In this document: piece after piece, positions 6,751-14,408 of the stretch
Layout: every line of letters starts with the position of its first letter
Numbering within the stretch: position 1 is the first letter of the stretch
Source of the DNA: Melioribacteraceae bacterium
GTDB taxonomy: Bacteria > Bacteroidota > Ignavibacteria > Ignavibacteriales > Melioribacteraceae
Assembly: GCA_027858595.1 (NCBI GenBank)
Contig: JAQICK010000131.1
Span: 1 to 18,079 of the forward strand
Direction of reading: 5' to 3'
Length of the DNA stretch: 18,079 bases
Notes under the pieces: model-generated
The model's input: the letters and a program-made list of their open reading frames with translations, nothing else
Told to the model about the DNA's origin: nothing
Databases searched by the model: none
Translations under genes and position numbers: made by a program

Positions 6751-8088
6751 TTACTCCAGTACCAAAGGTTCTTCAATCATAGCATTTAGTTTTTTAATTG
6801 TATCGCTATATTGTGACTTGTCTTTCATTCCTTGTTTCAAGAAACTTCTCAAATTAGAAATATTCTGAAGTGCATGGTCTATTTGAGGATTACTTCCCTT
6901 AACATAAGCTCCTATATTTATTAGGTCTTCAGCTTCGTTATAAGTTGATAGAATTTCATTAAATAATATGGCTCTTTCTCTATGGTCTTCAGTAACTATA
7001 TCGGGCATTACTCTACTAACGCTTTGTAACGGATCTATTGCTGGGTACTGCCCTTTGTGAGCCAGTTTTCTAGAAAGAACGATGTGTCCATCAAGAATTG
7101 AACGAACTGCATCTGCAATAGGTTCGTTCATATCATCGCCATCAACAAGAACTGTATAAAAGCCAGTGATAGAGCCATTGTTAGTAGTTCCAGCACGCTC
7201 AAGTAATTTTGGAAGCAGTGCAAATACAGAGGGTGTATATCCTTTGGTAGTTGGAGGTTCACCAACTGTTAATCCTATTTCACGCTGTGCCATAGCAAAC
7301 CGTGTTACAGAATCCATCATTAAAAGTACGTCTTTTCCTTTATCACGAAAATACTCGGCAATAGTGGTTCCAATAAATGCTGCTTTTGTTCTAATAAGAG
7401 CAGATTTATCACTTGTTGCAACAATTACAACAGATCTCTTAAGACCTTCCACCCCTAAATCTTTTTCGATAAACTCACGAACCTCTCTACCACGCTCTCC
7501 AAGAAGAATTATTACGTTTACATCGGCATCGGTGTTACGTGCCATCATTCCTAAAAGAACACTTTTTCCTACACCACTACCTGCAAAAATCCCTGCTCTT
7601 TGTCCTTTTCCAATTGTTAATAAACCATCAATTGCCTTTACTCCTGTTTGAAGTGGCGAACTAATTCTATCGCGTTCAAGCGGATTTGGTGGCTCTCTGT
7701 ATATAGATCTTCTTTCGGATAAGTTAATTGGACCCTTCCCATCAATCGGGTTTCCTAATCCATCAAGAACTCGTCCTAATAATTCATCTCCAACAGAAAC
7801 TGAAAAGCTTTTGCCAGTTGCAACAATTTCACATGCCGGAGAAATTGAATGAACTTCACCTAACGCAATGGAAAGAACTTTACCTTCTTTAAATCCTACA
7901 ACTTCGCAATTGCAAACCACTTTACCGTCTCTATCAACAACTTTACATTCTTCGCCAATTGAAACATTTGGACCAAAGGAAACAATTACCAATCCAACAA
8001 CATCTGTAACTTTTCCATTAACCTTAATTGTTTCGGCATCCTTAATTTTATGGGAGACTGTGGCGATATAATCTTCTACAAATTTCAT
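6751..8088 (-). CDS. fliI: Flagellum-specific export ATPase FliI
   Basis: FliI is the cytoplasmic hexameric ATPase at the base of the flagellar type III export apparatus, related to the F1 beta subunit. The 445-residue product has the Walker A loop AGSGVGKS (169-176), the catalytic Glu in LLGERGREV (E198) and Walker B ending at D259 (LLMMDS). The flagellar/type III signature follows, RFAMAQREIGLTVGEPPTTK, then GYTPSVFALLPKLLERAG. Length is standard. The ATG overlaps the fliH stop by one base (TAATG). All catalytic residues I can check are present. Confidence 0.97.
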   Translation of the reverse strand: MKFVEDYIATVSHKIKDAETIKVNGKVTDVVGLVIVSFGPNVSIGEECKVVDRDGKVVCNCEVVGFKEGKVLSIALGEVHSISPACEIVATGKSFSVSVGDELLGRVLDGLGNPIDGKGPINLSERRSIYREPPNPLERDRISSPLQTGVKAIDGLLTIGKGQRAGIFAGSGVGKSVLLGMMARNTDADVNVIILLGERGREVREFIEKDLGVEGLKRSVVIVATSDKSALIRTKAAFIGTTIAEYFRDKGKDVLLMMDSVTRFAMAQREIGLTVGEPPTTKGYTPSVFALLPKLLERAGTTNNGSITGFYTVLVDGDDMNEPIADAVRSILDGHIVLSRKLAHKGQYPAIDPLQSVSRVMPDIVTEDHRERAILFNEILSTYNEAEDLINIGAYVKGSNPQIDHALQNISNLRSFLKQGMKDKSQYSDTIKKLNAMIEEPLVLE

Positions 8089-8711
8089 TAGTTTTCAGAA
8101 ATGGCGGTTTGTTTTAACAGTGTTTTCAACTCATTTAGTTGAGAGCTAATCCGTGCATCTACATTCCCTATTTCGGATTCGACAAAACAACCACCAACAT
8201 CAATTCTATCATCCGATTCAAATTTTAAGTTTGAATAGGAATTATTTTCCATAAAATTTTCTTCTGATTCTTTTATCAACGCTAAATCATTAGGGTTCAA
8301 CCTGAAAATAATGTTATTTGCTCCAATAATTTTTTTAGTAGATTCTTTAATTGTGTCTGTAATTATTGGTGATTCTGTAATAGATTTATTAATAATTTTA
8401 CTAGCAATTAGAAACGAAGTGTCAATAACTATTTTATCAAAAGCATCACGGTACTCTACTAATTGCTCTTCTATTGAAGTCATCATATTATCGTACTCTG
8501 AAAATTTTTGATGTAGATTTTGAGTGTAATTTGCTTGAAGCTCTTTAATAGCTTCTTCTCTTCCTGCATTAAATATTTGTTCACGCTTTTCATTTTCAAG
8601 CCTTTCTAAATATTCATCTTCAGATTCACTCTCAATGCCATTATAGTTAGAGCTGTTGCTTATCTTAATTTTTAATTTATTGTTTCTTCCCAATTTGATG
8701 ACACTAGACAT
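8088..8711 (-). CDS. fliH: Flagellar assembly protein FliH
   Basis: FliH is the stator-like regulator that holds FliI and links it to the C ring. The 207-residue product has an acidic N-terminal coiled-coil region with the A/L/E-rich run EEAIKELQANY. It ends with the FliH/V-ATPase E-subunit-like pattern DDRIDVGGCFVESEIGNVDA. I chose the ATG at 8709-8711, which has GAGGA five bases upstream and overlaps the fliG stop by 8 bases. A GTG 14 codons earlier would overlap fliG by 50 bases and has less support. Assignment relies on the C-terminal pattern and on its place between fliG and fliI. Confidence 0.88.
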   Translation of the reverse strand: MSSVIKLGRNNKLKIKISNSSNYNGIESESEDEYLERLENEKREQIFNAGREEAIKELQANYTQNLHQKFSEYDNMMTSIEEQLVEYRDAFDKIVIDTSFLIASKIINKSITESPIITDTIKESTKKIIGANNIIFRLNPNDLALIKESEENFMENNSYSNLKFESDDRIDVGGCFVESEIGNVDARISSQLNELKTLLKQTAISEN

Positions 8712-9753
8712 AAACTTCCTCGCTGCCACCTTGGATATTAAGCGAAATATCACCAGCCTCTTCTAATTGTTTAACAACATCAATAATGCGAGCTTGTGCT
8801 ACTTCAACCTCTTTTAGTTTTACCATTCCCATATATTGAAGTTCTTCTTTTAATAGTTCTGAAGCTCGTTCCGACATATTGGCAAATATTTTGTTTGATA
8901 ATTCTTCGTCGGATGTTTTAAGTGCAAGGGTTAAATCTTTTCTGTCAATTTCACGTAGAATTTTTTGAATATCTTTATCTTGTAGATTTATGAGATCTTC
9001 AAATAAGAACATTAATCGTTTTATTTCTGCGGCAACTTCAGGGTCTTTATCCATAAGCTCATCCATAATCTCTTTACTTAACGATACTTTGGTTCTGTTA
9101 AGTATTGTTGCCAAGCTTTTCGTTCCACCAATTTTACCTATTGATTGACTCATTGTTAATCCAGCCATATCATCAACAACTTTTTCAATGCGGCGGAGAG
9201 TTAATGGAGAAACTTTTCCCAATGTTGCAATTCTGAGTGCGACATCTGCACGTAAGTCTAACGGAAGCTCTTGAATTGCATTTGCTGTTTGGTCAGGACT
9301 TAAGTGAGTTAGGATAAGTGCTATGGTTTGAGGGTGTTCCTTTACTAAAAAGTTTACTAATTGAGTAGAATCAGCCTTCTTAAGAATATCAAACCCTTTA
9401 AGTGTTGTAATACTTTTAACTTTTTCAATTATCTCACTAGCCTTATTCATTCCAAATGATTTTTCAAGAATTGCTTTCGCATAGTCAATTCCGCCTTCTA
9501 GTACATATTCACGAGCCTTAACCATATTGTAAAACTCGTGCATAACACCATCAAATGTTCCGCTTGATGTGTTCTTAACTTGTGAAATTTCTGCTGAAAT
9601 TGCTTCAATATCATCGGGGTCTAAATTTTTAAATACTTCTGCTGATGAATCTACATCGAGTGCAATCATAAGCAAAGCAGATTTCTGTATACCACTTAGT
9701 TTTGCAAATTCATTATTTACTGGTAAGTTCTCTGTAGCTTCTTTATGATTCAT
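8704..9753 (-). CDS. fliG: Flagellar motor switch protein FliG
   Basis: FliG forms the upper C ring. It binds FliF through its N-terminal domain, FliM through the middle domain and the stator through its charged C-terminal domain. The 349-residue product has the middle-domain motif EHPQTIALIL (residues 139-148) and the C-terminal MFLFEDLINL. The torque helix region has alternating acidic and basic residues (DKDIQKILREIDRKDL). Length is typical. The gene overlaps fliF by 11 bases and fliH by 8 bases, which implies coupled production of switch parts. FliM and FliN are not in this window. Confidence 0.97.
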   Translation of the reverse strand: MNHKEATENLPVNNEFAKLSGIQKSALLMIALDVDSSAEVFKNLDPDDIEAISAEISQVKNTSSGTFDGVMHEFYNMVKAREYVLEGGIDYAKAILEKSFGMNKASEIIEKVKSITTLKGFDILKKADSTQLVNFLVKEHPQTIALILTHLSPDQTANAIQELPLDLRADVALRIATLGKVSPLTLRRIEKVVDDMAGLTMSQSIGKIGGTKSLATILNRTKVSLSKEIMDELMDKDPEVAAEIKRLMFLFEDLINLQDKDIQKILREIDRKDLTLALKTSDEELSNKIFANMSERASELLKEELQYMGMVKLKEVEVAQARIIDVVKQLEEAGDISLNIQGGSEEVYV

Positions 9754-11332
9754 ATTCTTTTAACCAAGAGTTTATTAATTTTGCCGCATCAACTGGATTT
9801 TTTTGCACATAATTTGAAATTTTTTCGTTTTGATTTTTCTTCAGCATTGCTTCATCCGAAATTTCATCTTCCAAATCTCCTAAAGGAAATAATTTTCTCT
9901 TTTCAGCAGAAGGCAATGCGGTTGACGCAAAATCACTAAGAGAAGGAGTTGAATTCATTCCAGCCACTGCTAAACCGCTAGGGTTTACATTTCCAATCAT
10001 TATTTTTTCTGTTTTTAATCTTTTCATTAATTTTAATAAAAGAATAAGTGAGGCAATAATTGCAGAAACAATAAGAATTAGATTTATCAATTTATCCATA
10101 TTATCAAACGGACTTTGAGTCGTTGAAGCTGTCTCATCAATATTTGTATCTATCATGCCATTATCAAAATATATATTCACTATAGAAAATTCATCGCCTC
10201 TAACACCGTTTATACCTACAGCATTTCTAACAATTTGTTCTAATTTTTGAATTTGTTCATCCGACCGTGGTTCGTGAACTGTTTCAACTTTTTTGCCATT
10301 TTTAACTTGTTTTATTTCGTCATTTATAACAGCTGCAACGGTTAATCTTTTAATATTTCCTGTTCCTTCAACCACTCTCTGAATTGTTTTACTAATTTCA
10401 TAGTTGGTGGTTGTATTTTGACTTACCTGTGCGGTTGTATCAGAATATGTTGCACCCATATTTTCGGTTTTTATAGATTGCTCACTTATTGCAACTTGTC
10501 TTTCAGGATCAAAATCCTCCATGGTTCTTTCAACTTGATCAAAGTTAAGCTCTGCATTTACTTGAATTATTGAGTTACCGTATCCAAGTATATTATCCAA
10601 AGTACTTTGAGCCTTTTTTACCAAGTAATTTTCGATAGATTGTTTAATTTCATATTGCTTACTTGTTGAAATGCCAAAATCATTATCATCAGATTGTTGC
10701 GAAAGTAATCTGCCCTTTGTATCTAAAAGAGTAATGTTGTTTTTGTTTAATCCTTCAACACTGCTTGCCACTAAGTTTACAATAGCACTTATATTTTCTT
10801 TTGAAAGGGAACCGCTTGAGATTTTTAAAACAACTGAAGCAGTTGCTTCATTTTGTTCATTCTTGAAAATTGATTTTTCTGGACTTACAATGTGAATTCT
10901 TGCAGCTTCAATTCCATCTTGCTGAACTATGGTTCTAGAGAGTTCACCTTCCAATGCTCGTTTGTAGTTTAGCTTTTGCATAAACTCTGACATTCCCATA
11001 GTACTTTTGTCAAAAATTTCGTAGCCAAGTATTCCAGAATTTGGAATTCCTTTGGCCGCTAATTCTAATCTTGTTTCGTAAACAACATCGCCGGATACTT
11101 TTATTGTGCTTCCACCATCTTCAATTTTATATAGAACTTTCTTCGAGTTAAGATGTTCTAACACTTTTGCGGCATCTTCTTGAGCTAAATTAGTATAAAC
11201 CGTTGAGTAATTGGGCTCATTTAAAAACGAGACCAAAACACCGAGTAGAATTAAAGTTACTATTGCAATTCCACCAATCAGCATTTTTTGCTGTGGAGCC
11301 AGTTTGTTAAATATTCCAAAAATATCATTCAT
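9743..11332 (-). CDS. fliF: Flagellar MS-ring protein FliF
   Basis: FliF builds the membrane MS ring on which the motor and export gate assemble. The 529-residue product has a first membrane segment at about 17-37 and ring-building motif domains in the periplasmic part (for example NYSTVYTNLAQEDAAKVLEHL, the early YscJ/FliF motif). A linker carries the FliF C-domain. The second membrane segment is at about 415-437 (LINLILIVSAIIASLILLL). The final 40 residues (NPVDAAKLINSWLKEYES) match the FliG-binding tail. Length is close to the family norm. Translation probably starts at the ATG 16 bases after fliE, although its ribosome binding site is weak. Confidence 0.96.
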   Translation of the reverse strand: MNDIFGIFNKLAPQQKMLIGGIAIVTLILLGVLVSFLNEPNYSTVYTNLAQEDAAKVLEHLNSKKVLYKIEDGGSTIKVSGDVVYETRLELAAKGIPNSGILGYEIFDKSTMGMSEFMQKLNYKRALEGELSRTIVQQDGIEAARIHIVSPEKSIFKNEQNEATASVVLKISSGSLSKENISAIVNLVASSVEGLNKNNITLLDTKGRLLSQQSDDNDFGISTSKQYEIKQSIENYLVKKAQSTLDNILGYGNSIIQVNAELNFDQVERTMEDFDPERQVAISEQSIKTENMGATYSDTTAQVSQNTTTNYEISKTIQRVVEGTGNIKRLTVAAVINDEIKQVKNGKKVETVHEPRSDEQIQKLEQIVRNAVGINGVRGDEFSIVNIYFDNGMIDTNIDETASTTQSPFDNMDKLINLILIVSAIIASLILLLKLMKRLKTEKIMIGNVNPSGLAVAGMNSTPSLSDFASTALPSAEKRKLFPLGDLEDEISDEAMLKKNQNEKISNYVQKNPVDAAKLINSWLKEYES

Positions 11333-11348
11333 CAGTTAAAATCCCGTT

Positions 11349-11639
11349 CTAAATTTGAATTTGAGTAAGTTCTTTATACATATCTATCGATTTGTTTCTA
11401 ATTTCCATAAGTAGTTGCATGGAAGTTTTTGCTTTTTCTCCTGCAATCATTACTTCGTGTAGCTCTACATTGCCACCTTTAATAAATTGATTAGTTAAAG
11501 CTTTCGATTCTGATTGAGCACTTATTGCACTATCAACAATACCTTTAAATATATTTTCAAATTGGTTTCCATTACTTTTTTCGGTAATGCCTGTTTTAGG
11601 AATTGCTTTTGCTACCGATTGAATTGTTCCTATATCCAT
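11349..11639 (-). CDS. fliE: Flagellar hook-basal body protein FliE
   Basis: FliE joins the MS ring to the rod and is the first protein exported through the flagellar gate. The 96-residue product has the family layout: a variable N-terminus, then helices with SALTNQFIKGG-like spacing and the typical ending LHEVMIAGEKAKTSMQLLME followed by RNKSIDMYKEL. Length is standard. A strong GGAGAGGA site precedes the ATG, which comes one base after the stop of the 85-residue gene upstream. Confidence 0.93.
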   Translation of the reverse strand: MDIGTIQSVAKAIPKTGITEKSNGNQFENIFKGIVDSAISAQSESKALTNQFIKGGNVELHEVMIAGEKAKTSMQLLMEIRNKSIDMYKELTQIQI

Positions 11640-11640
11640 T

Positions 11641-11898
11641 TTATCCTCTCCTATCCAAAAGTGAACCCACTGTTACGCCAGACATAACACCATTTTTTTG
11701 ATAATAATGATATTCCATTATTTCTGACTTTTGCAGCGGATACATTTTTGCAAACATTTCTTTTTCTTTTCCTGAAATTGGTTGCTCAACTAAATTTTTT
11801 GTGGTTGTTTTCTGAACACTCTCTTGGCGTGCTACGTTAGAGACGTTTCGAGTTTGTTGTTGAAAATAATTTCCTACAGCATTAGTATTAATTCTCAT
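11641..11898 (-). CDS. Small conserved-looking protein of unknown function between flgC and fliE
   Basis: This 85-residue gene is tightly packed: its ATG directly abuts the flgC stop with GGAG upstream, and its stop is one base from the fliE start. The N-terminal half (to about residue 40) is polar, Gln/Thr/Asn-rich and probably disordered. The C-terminal half is dense and patterned: ISGKEKEMFAKMYPLQKSEI, then EYHYYQKNGVMSG and a final GSLLDRRG. There is no signal peptide, membrane segment or Cys. I have an impression of similar small proteins at this position in flagellar operons of Ignavibacteria-like bacteria, but cannot name a family. A role linked to rod proteins (export partner, chaperone or structural part) is inferred from position only. 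Confidence 0.8.
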   Translation of the reverse strand: MRINTNAVGNYFQQQTRNVSNVARQESVQKTTTKNLVEQPISGKEKEMFAKMYPLQKSEIMEYHYYQKNGVMSGVTVGSLLDRRG

Positions 11899-12396
11899 TT
11901 ATATCTCCAATGAATCTTTTGCAATCTGTTTTGAAGTATCAAGTGCTGTTAGGTTAGCTTCGTAACTTCGCGATGCAGCAATCATTTCAACCATTTCTTG
12001 AATTACATTTATATTAGACATTTCTACATATCCTTTTTCGTCAGCATCTGGATGGTTTGGCATAAAGATCAATTCACCAACACCAGAATCTTCATGAATA
12101 GCATAATCTAAACCTGCAGAATTTCCGGTAGAACCCATTTCAGCAGGTGATGTAAAAGGGATATGATCACCATTTGTGGTTTGCATAGTTAAAGTGCCTT
12201 GTTGCTGTTTTATACTATTAAATCCCTTTTGGTCTTGCGATATAGTTATGAATTTTCTTCTAAATGGTTCTCCGTTTTCGTTTCTTGTTGTTTCTGCGTT
12301 TGCAATATTTTCGGCAATTAAATTCATTCGTGTTCTTTGAACGCTTAATCCGCGAGCACTTATTTTAAATCCTGGGTTGCTTCCACTAATTTCCAT
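11899..12396 (-). CDS. flgC: Flagellar basal-body rod protein FlgC
   Basis: FlgC is a proximal rod subunit exported by the flagellar apparatus. The 165-residue product has the rod N-terminal motif SARGLSVQRTRMNLIAENIA (residues 13-32), the FlgC-type segment FMPNHPDADEKGYVEMSN and the C-terminal helix VIQEMVEMIAASRSYEANL. Length is in the usual range (about 135-165). The start has GGAGG about ten bases upstream, and the gene begins two bases after flgB ends. Confidence 0.95.
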   Translation of the reverse strand: MEISGSNPGFKISARGLSVQRTRMNLIAENIANAETTRNENGEPFRRKFITISQDQKGFNSIKQQQGTLTMQTTNGDHIPFTSPAEMGSTGNSAGLDYAIHEDSGVGELIFMPNHPDADEKGYVEMSNINVIQEMVEMIAASRSYEANLTALDTSKQIAKDSLEI

Positions 12397-12398
12397 AA

Positions 12399-12788
12399 TT
12401 ATCTACCTCCCTTAATAACACTTCGTAGCAGTTGATAATGACCAGCTATCTTTTTTGATGTAAATTTGAAGTTAATTGCATTTTCTGCTAATTCTGCCAT
12501 CTCAGTTTCAATATCTACATTATTAATTCCACCATTGGGTTCTTTCGATTTATCTAAAAATATTTCGTTATCAATTCCTAAATCTGAAGGTGAAGATAAA
12601 TTCATATGTTTACTTTCTGTTTTCTTTACACTGGAATTCATTTCGCTTGTGAGCATATCTTGAAATTTTACATTTTGGCGTGTATAGCCTTCGGTTCCAA
12701 TATTAGCAATATTTTGACTAATTACCTTGTTTTTGGTAGATAGATGAGATATGTAGTTTTCGAGTAAATTTATGCTTGATGCTGCCAT
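12399..12788 (-). CDS. flgB: Flagellar basal-body rod protein FlgB
   Basis: FlgB is a proximal rod subunit and the first gene of the operon. From the chosen ATG (12786-12788) the product has 129 residues. It has the rod motif VISQNIANIGTEGYTRQNV near the N-terminus and the FlgB-type ending NFKFTSKKIAGHYQLLRSVI. An ATG 15 codons upstream (12831-12833) is open, but that extension coincides with a sigma-54 promoter and would lie upstream of the predicted transcription start. The shorter form also matches the normal family start (SINLLENYISHL near the N-terminus). A GGA sits nine bases before the chosen ATG. Confidence 0.93.
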   Translation of the reverse strand: MAASSINLLENYISHLSTKNKVISQNIANIGTEGYTRQNVKFQDMLTSEMNSSVKKTESKHMNLSSPSDLGIDNEIFLDKSKEPNGGINNVDIETEMAELAENAINFKFTSKKIAGHYQLLRSVIKGGR

Positions 12789-12817
12789 TACTATTCCGTT
12801 TGTTTTGAATAATAATG

Positions 12818-12832
12818 GCAAAACTAGTGCCA
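12818..12832 (-). promoter_or_regulatory. Sigma-54 promoter of the flgB operon
   Basis: The minus strand reads TGGCAC (12832-12827), five bases, then TTGC (12821-12818). This matches the -24/-12 consensus TGGCACGNNNNTTGCW at every key base with the exact GG-GC spacing. The predicted transcription start is about 12806, giving an 18-nt untranslated leader before flgB. It faces the operon and lies just downstream of the end of the che module. Control by sigma-54 (RpoN) with an NtrC-family activator is inferred; neither gene is in the window. Confidence 0.8.
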
Positions 12833-12879
12833 TTTAAAATTATGCTTTAAATTGTCTTTATATGGTTCTCAAAAAAATG

Positions 12880-12950
12880 TCATTCCCGATAGTTTTAATC
12901 AGGAATCCTTTATATTTGATGAGATTCCTGCTAAAGTTATTCGGGAATGA
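12880..12950 (-). repeat. 71-bp interrupted palindrome (REP-like; possible terminator of the che transcript)
   Basis: Two 28-base arms (12880-12907 and 12923-12950) flank a 15-base spacer. The outer 10 bp (TCATTCCCGA/TCGGGAATGA) and inner 8 bp (CAGGAATC/GATTCCTG) pair perfectly, and the parts between pair poorly. Each arm can also fold on itself (ATTCCCGA with TCAGGAAT). On the minus strand it is followed by CA and seven T residues, so it could terminate transcription arriving from the che genes. The sequence style resembles dispersed REP-type intergenic palindromes. Only one copy is visible, so repeat status is unproven. Confidence 0.65.
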
Positions 12951-12976
12951 TACAAAAAATTAGGTTTTGAAAATGA

Positions 12977-12995
12977 ATATTTGGAAAACAAATAT
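12977..12995. promoter_or_regulatory. Candidate activator-binding dyad upstream of the flgB promoter
   Basis: A perfect 7-bp inverted repeat, ATATTTG-N5-CAAATAT, is centred about 180 bp upstream of the predicted flgB transcription start. That distance suits an enhancer for a sigma-54 activator. It is AT-rich, as is the genome, so chance is a real alternative. Two direct copies of TGGCTATT lie nearby (13004-13011 and 13022-13029). Confidence 0.3.
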
Positions 12996-13027
12996 GTTGA
13001 GAGTGGCTATTTATAGATAGTTGGCTA

Positions 13028-13276
13028 TTATTCTTCAGAATAGTCGAGCATAAGAGATTTGGTTTGTCCGCATGAACAGATAAATTTAATCTCTTTTATC
13101 TCATCGTTAGAATCTTTTTTTATTATAAACTTCACGCCCTCGTGGCTTTCTTCTTCAATAGTAATTTTAGTTTTACCTGAAATAGCTACTTTTTCTGATT
13201 TAATTACATTACCTGAAGTTAGGTTGCTTTTTTTATCTATTTCTCTAAAAATTGGTTCTTCAAATTTATCATTCAT
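13028..13276 (-). CDS. 82-residue protein of unknown function with a C-x-C motif, coupled to cheB
   Basis: The ATG overlaps the cheB stop by one base (TAATG), so it is almost certainly translated from the che transcript. The product is short, charged and probably cytosolic, with no signal or membrane segment. Its first 30 residues look disordered; residues 35-82 look like alternating beta strands (KTKITIEEE, VKFIIKKD, IKEIKFICSCGQ). Two Cys at 67 and 69 in the ICSCGQ context could take part in metal binding, possibly in a dimer, but two Cys alone prove nothing. I recognise no family. It is the last gene before the palindrome and the sigma-54 promoter. Confidence 0.75.
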   Translation of the reverse strand: MNDKFEEPIFREIDKKSNLTSGNVIKSEKVAISGKTKITIEEESHEGVKFIIKKDSNDEIKEIKFICSCGQTKSLMLDYSEE

Positions 13277-14340
13277 TATTTAAACACCGAGTTTATTTTA
13301 TTTGCAATTTGATCTAGTGGTACAACTATGTCAGCGTACCCAGCATCTACAACTGCTTTTGGCATTCCGTAAACCACACAAGAACTTTCGTTTTGTGCAA
13401 GACATTTACCACCTAGTTTTTTCAATTCTGTTATTCCTTCTAATCCGTCTTTTCCCATGCCTGTCATAATAACGCCAAGCATCTTTTTTCCATAGAAAGA
13501 GATTGCCGAGTGAAACATGACGTCCACTGAAGGACGGTGCAAAGAAGTTAATGGCTCATCTGAAATTAATATTTTTACATTAATTCCAATTTTTGTAAAA
13601 TTAATATGTTTGCCCCCTGGAGCAATGTAAACAGTATTGATGTTTACTAAGTCTCCGTGTTCAGCTTCTTTTACCGTTAATTTGGACATTGTGTTTAATC
13701 TATCTGCTAATGATTTTGTAAACTTAGGTGGCATATGTTGAACTATAAATATTGGAACATTCAAATTATCGGATAAAAGTGGGATAACTTTTTGCAGTGA
13801 AATTGGTCCGCCAGTTGAAACACCTATAGCAATTGAGTTATATCCAATTTTAGGTAGAACGCCTCTAGACGCAGTGGAGGCTGCGCCTGTAGGAGTTTTT
13901 CCTAATGCACTAGTCTGTGCATGTATAGTATTCCATTTTTGGTAAACAATGCTTTTAATTTTACGAATAAGCTCATCTTTTATACTAGTGATATTAACAC
14001 TAACAAAACTTTGCTCTTTCGAAATAAAATCTATAGCACCATATTCAAAAGCTTTTAAAGTAGATTCTGCCCCTTCGGTTGTGATAGAGCTAACCATAAT
14101 TACTGGAGTTGGGACATCTTTCATTATAAGTTTTAGAGCCGTTAATCCATCCATAACTGGCATTTCTACATCGAGGGTAATTATATCTGGACGTAGTTCT
14201 TTAGCGAGATTATAACCATCCTTTCCATCTTTTCCAGTTCCAACTATTTCAATATTGGGGTCACTAGAAAGCAGAATAGATAGCGATTTTCGCATAAATG
14301 CAGAATCATCAACTATTAAAACTTTTATTTTTCGTTTCAT
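13276..14340 (-). CDS. cheB: Chemotaxis response regulator protein-glutamate methylesterase CheB
   Basis: CheB removes methyl groups from (and can deamidate) chemoreceptor glutamates when phosphorylated by CheA, giving adaptation. The 354-residue product has an N-terminal receiver with acidic pair D11/D12 and phosphoacceptor D57 (ITLDVEMPVMDG). A linker at about 130-165 follows. The C-terminal methylesterase has the catalytic triad S175 (AIGVSTGGP), H202 (VQHMPP) and D298 (TGMGKDGLEG). Length is normal. It follows cheA after a 68-bp gap with no obvious ribosome binding site, and overlaps the next small gene by one base. Confidence 0.97.
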   Translation of the reverse strand: MKRKIKVLIVDDSAFMRKSLSILLSSDPNIEIVGTGKDGKDGYNLAKELRPDIITLDVEMPVMDGLTALKLIMKDVPTPVIMVSSITTEGAESTLKAFEYGAIDFISKEQSFVSVNITSIKDELIRKIKSIVYQKWNTIHAQTSALGKTPTGAASTASRGVLPKIGYNSIAIGVSTGGPISLQKVIPLLSDNLNVPIFIVQHMPPKFTKSLADRLNTMSKLTVKEAEHGDLVNINTVYIAPGGKHINFTKIGINVKILISDEPLTSLHRPSVDVMFHSAISFYGKKMLGVIMTGMGKDGLEGITELKKLGGKCLAQNESSCVVYGMPKAVVDAGYADIVVPLDQIANKINSVFK

Positions 14341-14408
14341 CTATACACAATTATTTGTTTTTGTTTTATGAAACTCGCATTAAAATCTTTTTTTTGCGAT
14401 TAATCATT

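Noticed and set aside
8712..8753. Longer fliH from a GTG start 14 codons upstream.
   Set aside because: It would overlap fliG by 50 bases; the ATG at 8709-8711 has GAGGA at ideal spacing and a typical 8-base overlap.
12789..12833. Fifteen-codon N-terminal extension of flgB from the ATG at 12831-12833.
   Set aside because: It has no ribosome binding site, covers the sigma-54 promoter, lies upstream of the predicted transcription start, and makes FlgB longer than usual with an untypical hydrophobic N-terminus.
14366..14407. A 13-codon frame (M-I-N-R-K-K-K...) in the cheA-cheB gap.
   Set aside because: No ribosome binding site at good spacing, very short, and it ends 25 bases before cheB without overlap; chance is the simpler explanation.
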